Origin: Nitrososphaerota archaeon
GTDB lineage: Archaea; Thermoproteota; Nitrososphaeria; Conexivisphaerales; DTJL01
DNA: 64,000 bases
Direction: 5' to 3'
NCBI GenBank assembly: GCA_021324115.1
Contig: JAJPJS010000008.1
Coordinates: 270,160-334,159 of the forward strand
Position numbers and translations under genes: made by a program. Under the pieces are notes generated by a model. The model ran no database searches and was not told where the DNA came from. It worked only from the letters and a program-made list of their open reading frames with translations. Below, in pieces: positions 61,985 through 64,000 of the stretch (its first letter is position 1; each line of letters begins with the position of its first letter).

Positions 61985-62935
61985 TTGACTGAAGAAACAA
62001 GTTCCACATTGAAGCCAATGGCGCGGGCTGAAGAGAACGTCATGCCTTCTGATACAATAGCTAAACTTAGGGAGCAGGTCACTGTGGTGATTCCAACACT
62101 GAACGAGGAAGAAGCGATAGGACCGCTGATAGATGAAGTGAAGGCAGCCGGGTACAACAACATTCTTGTTGTAGACGGCTATTCGAAGGACCGCACTGTT
62201 GAAGTAGCTAAAGCTCGTGGAGTAATGGTAATTGGACAGCACGGAAAGGGGAAGACTGGGGCTGTGCTTGTTGCGCGGGATGTTGTCAACACTCCATACT
62301 TCCTCCTGATGGACGGCGACTATTCCTATGATCCTAAGGATATCGACAGATTCATAGTGCACGCTAATGGATATGACCACATCATCGGTTTCAGGCCCAG
62401 AGACAGTCCGCATATCTCGAGGACGCACAAGGTAGGGAACAAGATACTGACGGTAGCTTTCAACCTCCTGATGGGCAGCAATGTTCCTGACGTGGCCTGT
62501 GGTATGTATCTTATGAGGACGGAGAAGGTAAAGCAGCTGGTGCTGACGAGGTTCGGTTTTGAGATAGACCAAGAGATTGCAGCGCAGATGCTGACAGATG
62601 GCAAGGTAACCTACGTTCCAATAAACTATAGGCAGAGGCTTGGTAAGGTGAAGGCCCCTACATGGAGGCAGGGTTTCAGGGCTCTTCTTTTCATAATCGG
62701 GTTAGGACTGAGGTACAACCCCATACTGTTGTTCTCAGTTGCCGCTTCACTGGTTCTTATTCCTGCATTCGGCCTGCTGCTTTATGCATCATATCTTCTG
62801 CTGATGTTACATCAGTACCATGGTGGTTACTTCCTTGCTGGTTTGACACTGCTTGTCCTTGGCGCGCAGGGGTTCACCGTAGCAACGATTGCATCAATGC
62901 TTGGAAGAATAGAGAGAAAACTCTCAAAGATGTGA
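61985..62935 (+). CDS. Polyprenyl-phosphate sugar glycosyltransferase (DPM1/AglJ-like GT2)
   Basis: A 316-residue GT2: VTVVIPTLNEEEAIGPLI, VVDGYSKDRTVEVA, the DxD as LLMDGDYSYDP and YVPINYRQRLGKVKAPTWRQG. Two C-terminal TM helices (about 245-305). This resembles dolichyl-phosphate-sugar synthases of archaeal N-glycosylation. TTG at 61985 is the first start; an 18-codon upstream frame (ATG 61932) ends over it and an internal ATG (MARAEEN, residue 12) is possible. Its stop overlaps the SDR start. Confidence 0.85.
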   Translation: MTEETSSTLKPMARAEENVMPSDTIAKLREQVTVVIPTLNEEEAIGPLIDEVKAAGYNNILVVDGYSKDRTVEVAKARGVMVIGQHGKGKTGAVLVARDVVNTPYFLLMDGDYSYDPKDIDRFIVHANGYDHIIGFRPRDSPHISRTHKVGNKILTVAFNLLMGSNVPDVACGMYLMRTEKVKQLVLTRFGFEIDQEIAAQMLTDGKVTYVPINYRQRLGKVKAPTWRQGFRALLFIIGLGLRYNPILLFSVAASLVLIPAFGLLLYASYLLLMLHQYHGGYFLAGLTLLVLGAQGFTVATIASMLGRIERKLSKM

Positions 62936-63831
62936 CTCTCTTGGATCGTGTATCATTACCAAAGCCCGAGAGATTGAAAAACAAGGTGGTTGTAATTACT
63001 GGTGCTGGAAGAGGAATCGGTCGTGCCATAGCCATGGGCCTCGCTAAGAATGGAGCCCGACTTGCTATAACCTCCCGAACCGAAGCAGAGCTACACCGCA
63101 CAGAAGAAGAGTTGAACGAGCACGGTGCAGAAGTCTTGGCTGTAGCCGGGGATGTTTCCAACCCTCTACATGTAAATAGATTCATAAACAAGGTTACTGA
63201 TGTATATGGTAGAATCGACGTGCTTGTTAACAATGCGGGCGTGCTCGGACCGATAGGTCCCATTGAAGAAAATCGGGCAGATATGTGGAGGTATGCGATT
63301 GAAGTTAATCTGTTCGGGGTATTCCTGCTTTGTAAATATGTGATACCACATATGAAGAGGCAACGGAGCGGCAAGATAATCAATATCTCTGGCGCAGGTG
63401 CCCCTTCTCCATACCCAAGGTTCACAGCGTATTCTGCATCAAAGACTGGTGTGCTGGGGTTAACACAGACCCTCGCTGAAGAACTAAAGGATTTCAACAT
63501 TCAGGTCAATGCTGTAGCACCAGGTATAGCGGACACCAGAATGCAAGATGAGATCTTGGCTGCTGGAGAATCAGCAGGAGCAGCCTTTACCAAAGCCAAA
63601 GAGGTAAAGGAGGGAAAGGGTGTGGAGCTCTCCAAGGTTGCGGAACTGGTTGCCTTTCTGGCCTCGGACATGTCTAACGGAATAACTGGAAAATACGTTA
63701 GTGCGCGCTGGGATGACTGGCGAAGTTTCTCAAAAAGGTCCAACATGAAAAAATTACTTGCCAGTAACATCTACACAATCCAGCGGATTGATAATGTGTT
63801 CTACGGGGAGACTAAGGTGCGAAGTAAATGA
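62932..63831 (+). CDS. Short-chain dehydrogenase/reductase
   Basis: A 299-residue NAD(P)-dependent oxidoreductase from GTG 62932, which overlaps the glycosyltransferase stop (GTGA). ITGAGRGIGRAIAMGLAKNGARLAI binds the cofactor, NNAGVLGPIGPIEEN and INISGAGAPSPYPRFTAYSASKTGV give the Ser-Tyr-Lys triad. The C-terminus (VSARWDDWRSF) resembles sugar-active SDRs that end in an active-site-covering loop. Longer upstream extension of the frame is only antisense to structure of the GT gene and is rejected. Confidence 0.88.
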   Translation: MTLLDRVSLPKPERLKNKVVVITGAGRGIGRAIAMGLAKNGARLAITSRTEAELHRTEEELNEHGAEVLAVAGDVSNPLHVNRFINKVTDVYGRIDVLVNNAGVLGPIGPIEENRADMWRYAIEVNLFGVFLLCKYVIPHMKRQRSGKIINISGAGAPSPYPRFTAYSASKTGVLGLTQTLAEELKDFNIQVNAVAPGIADTRMQDEILAAGESAGAAFTKAKEVKEGKGVELSKVAELVAFLASDMSNGITGKYVSARWDDWRSFSKRSNMKKLLASNIYTIQRIDNVFYGETKVRSK

Positions 63832-64000
63832 GAGTTCTTGTCACAGGTGCTGCGGGCTTCATAGGCGGCTGGACTGTAAAGGAGCTGAGAAAGAAAGGAT
63901 TTGATGTAATAGGTACTGACAGGGTCGCAGGGAGCAGCATAATCAGTGCAGATATAACGGACCTTGCCCAAGTTCTAAAAGTTTTCAGCGCATCGAGACC
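63828..64000 (+). CDS. NAD-dependent sugar epimerase/dehydratase, cut by window edge
   Basis: ATG at 63828 overlaps the SDR stop (ATGA). The visible 57 residues start MRVLVTGAAGFIGGWTVKELRKKGFDVIGTD, the GxxGxxG Rossmann motif of extended SDR sugar epimerases, and end ADITDLAQVLKVFSASR. It probably modifies a nucleotide-activated sugar of the same surface glycan pathway. Confidence 0.85.
   Translation, partial: MRVLVTGAAGFIGGWTVKELRKKGFDVIGTDRVAGSSIISADITDLAQVLKVFSASR

Noticed and set aside
62662-62931. N-terminal extension of the SDR frame
   Set aside because: It overlaps the C-terminal coding part of the glycosyltransferase in another frame and has Cys/Trp/Ser-rich random composition; GTG at 62932 gives normal SDR length.

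Overview
The window is archaeal chromosomal DNA. Evidence: leaderless-type promoters (TATA-like boxes about 26 nt before start codons), many TTG and GTG starts, an archaeal-type Elp3, an Lrp/AsnC regulator fused to a TRASH metal-sensing domain, a MoxR/DUF58/DUF4129/DUF4350/DUF1616 surface cluster, and pseudomurein/LPS-free surface glycosylation genes. A C2H2 zinc-finger membrane protein, a group I truncated hemoglobin and a PadR-methyltransferase fusion would suit a heterotrophic Nitrososphaeria-like (Thaumarchaeota-related) or Thermoplasmata-like organism; no rRNA or other decisive marker is present, so this placement is inference. I found no rRNA, tRNA, CRISPR array or insertion sequence.

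Layout. 1-5.3 kb (minus strand): a carbohydrate ABC transporter (permease cut by the window edge, ATPase, solute-binding protein) preceded by two glycosyltransferases. 5.3-10.8 kb: a DUF21/CBS membrane protein, then a copper locus: HMA chaperone, CopA P-type ATPase with an N-terminal YHS/TRASH domain, Lrp-TRASH regulator and a small divergent YHS protein, with a shared 14-bp operator-like sequence; then a zinc-finger/membrane protein with a probable frameshift. 10.9-17.9 kb: Tag glycosylase, MFS transporter, Elp3, a broken DUF234-type ATPase, and a divergent hemoglobin / PadR-methyltransferase pair around a perfect inverted repeat.

18-35 kb is a catabolic island: APC permease, two enolase-superfamily enzymes, metallophosphoesterase, nucleotidyltransferase-like protein, amidohydrolase, ThDP enzyme, a SoxA-like/DAO-like oxidase pair, Asp/Glu racemase, MmgE/PrpD protein, ornithine cyclodeaminase-like enzyme and a BBE-like flavoprotein. 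Together they look like a pathway for uptake, racemisation/oxidation and lyase-type breakdown of an amino-acid-like or organic-acid substrate, which cannot be named from sequence alone.

35-45 kb holds surface and regulatory genes: a membrane-anchored winged-helix protein lies between two minus-strand genes that share a 27-bp promoter element built on GGAACG-n-TCGTTCC; then a tandem AsnC-type regulator, a six-TM protein, a two-domain extracellular glycosidase, a single-chain double retropepsin and an acylphosphatase/coiled-coil protein. 45.7-54.5 kb is the MoxR/DUF58 surface operon, interrupted by a second acylphosphatase/coiled-coil protein. 54.5-64 kb carries a complete-looking GDP-D-glycero-D-manno-heptose route (GmhA, GmhB, HddA, HddC, plus a transaldolase-like enzyme), a polyprenyl-phosphate-sugar-type glycosyltransferase, SDR and the start of an NAD-sugar epimerase. 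Inside it sit two little-known insertions: a small ORF/HEPN-like pair and a C39-peptidase-like protein with an unknown partner.
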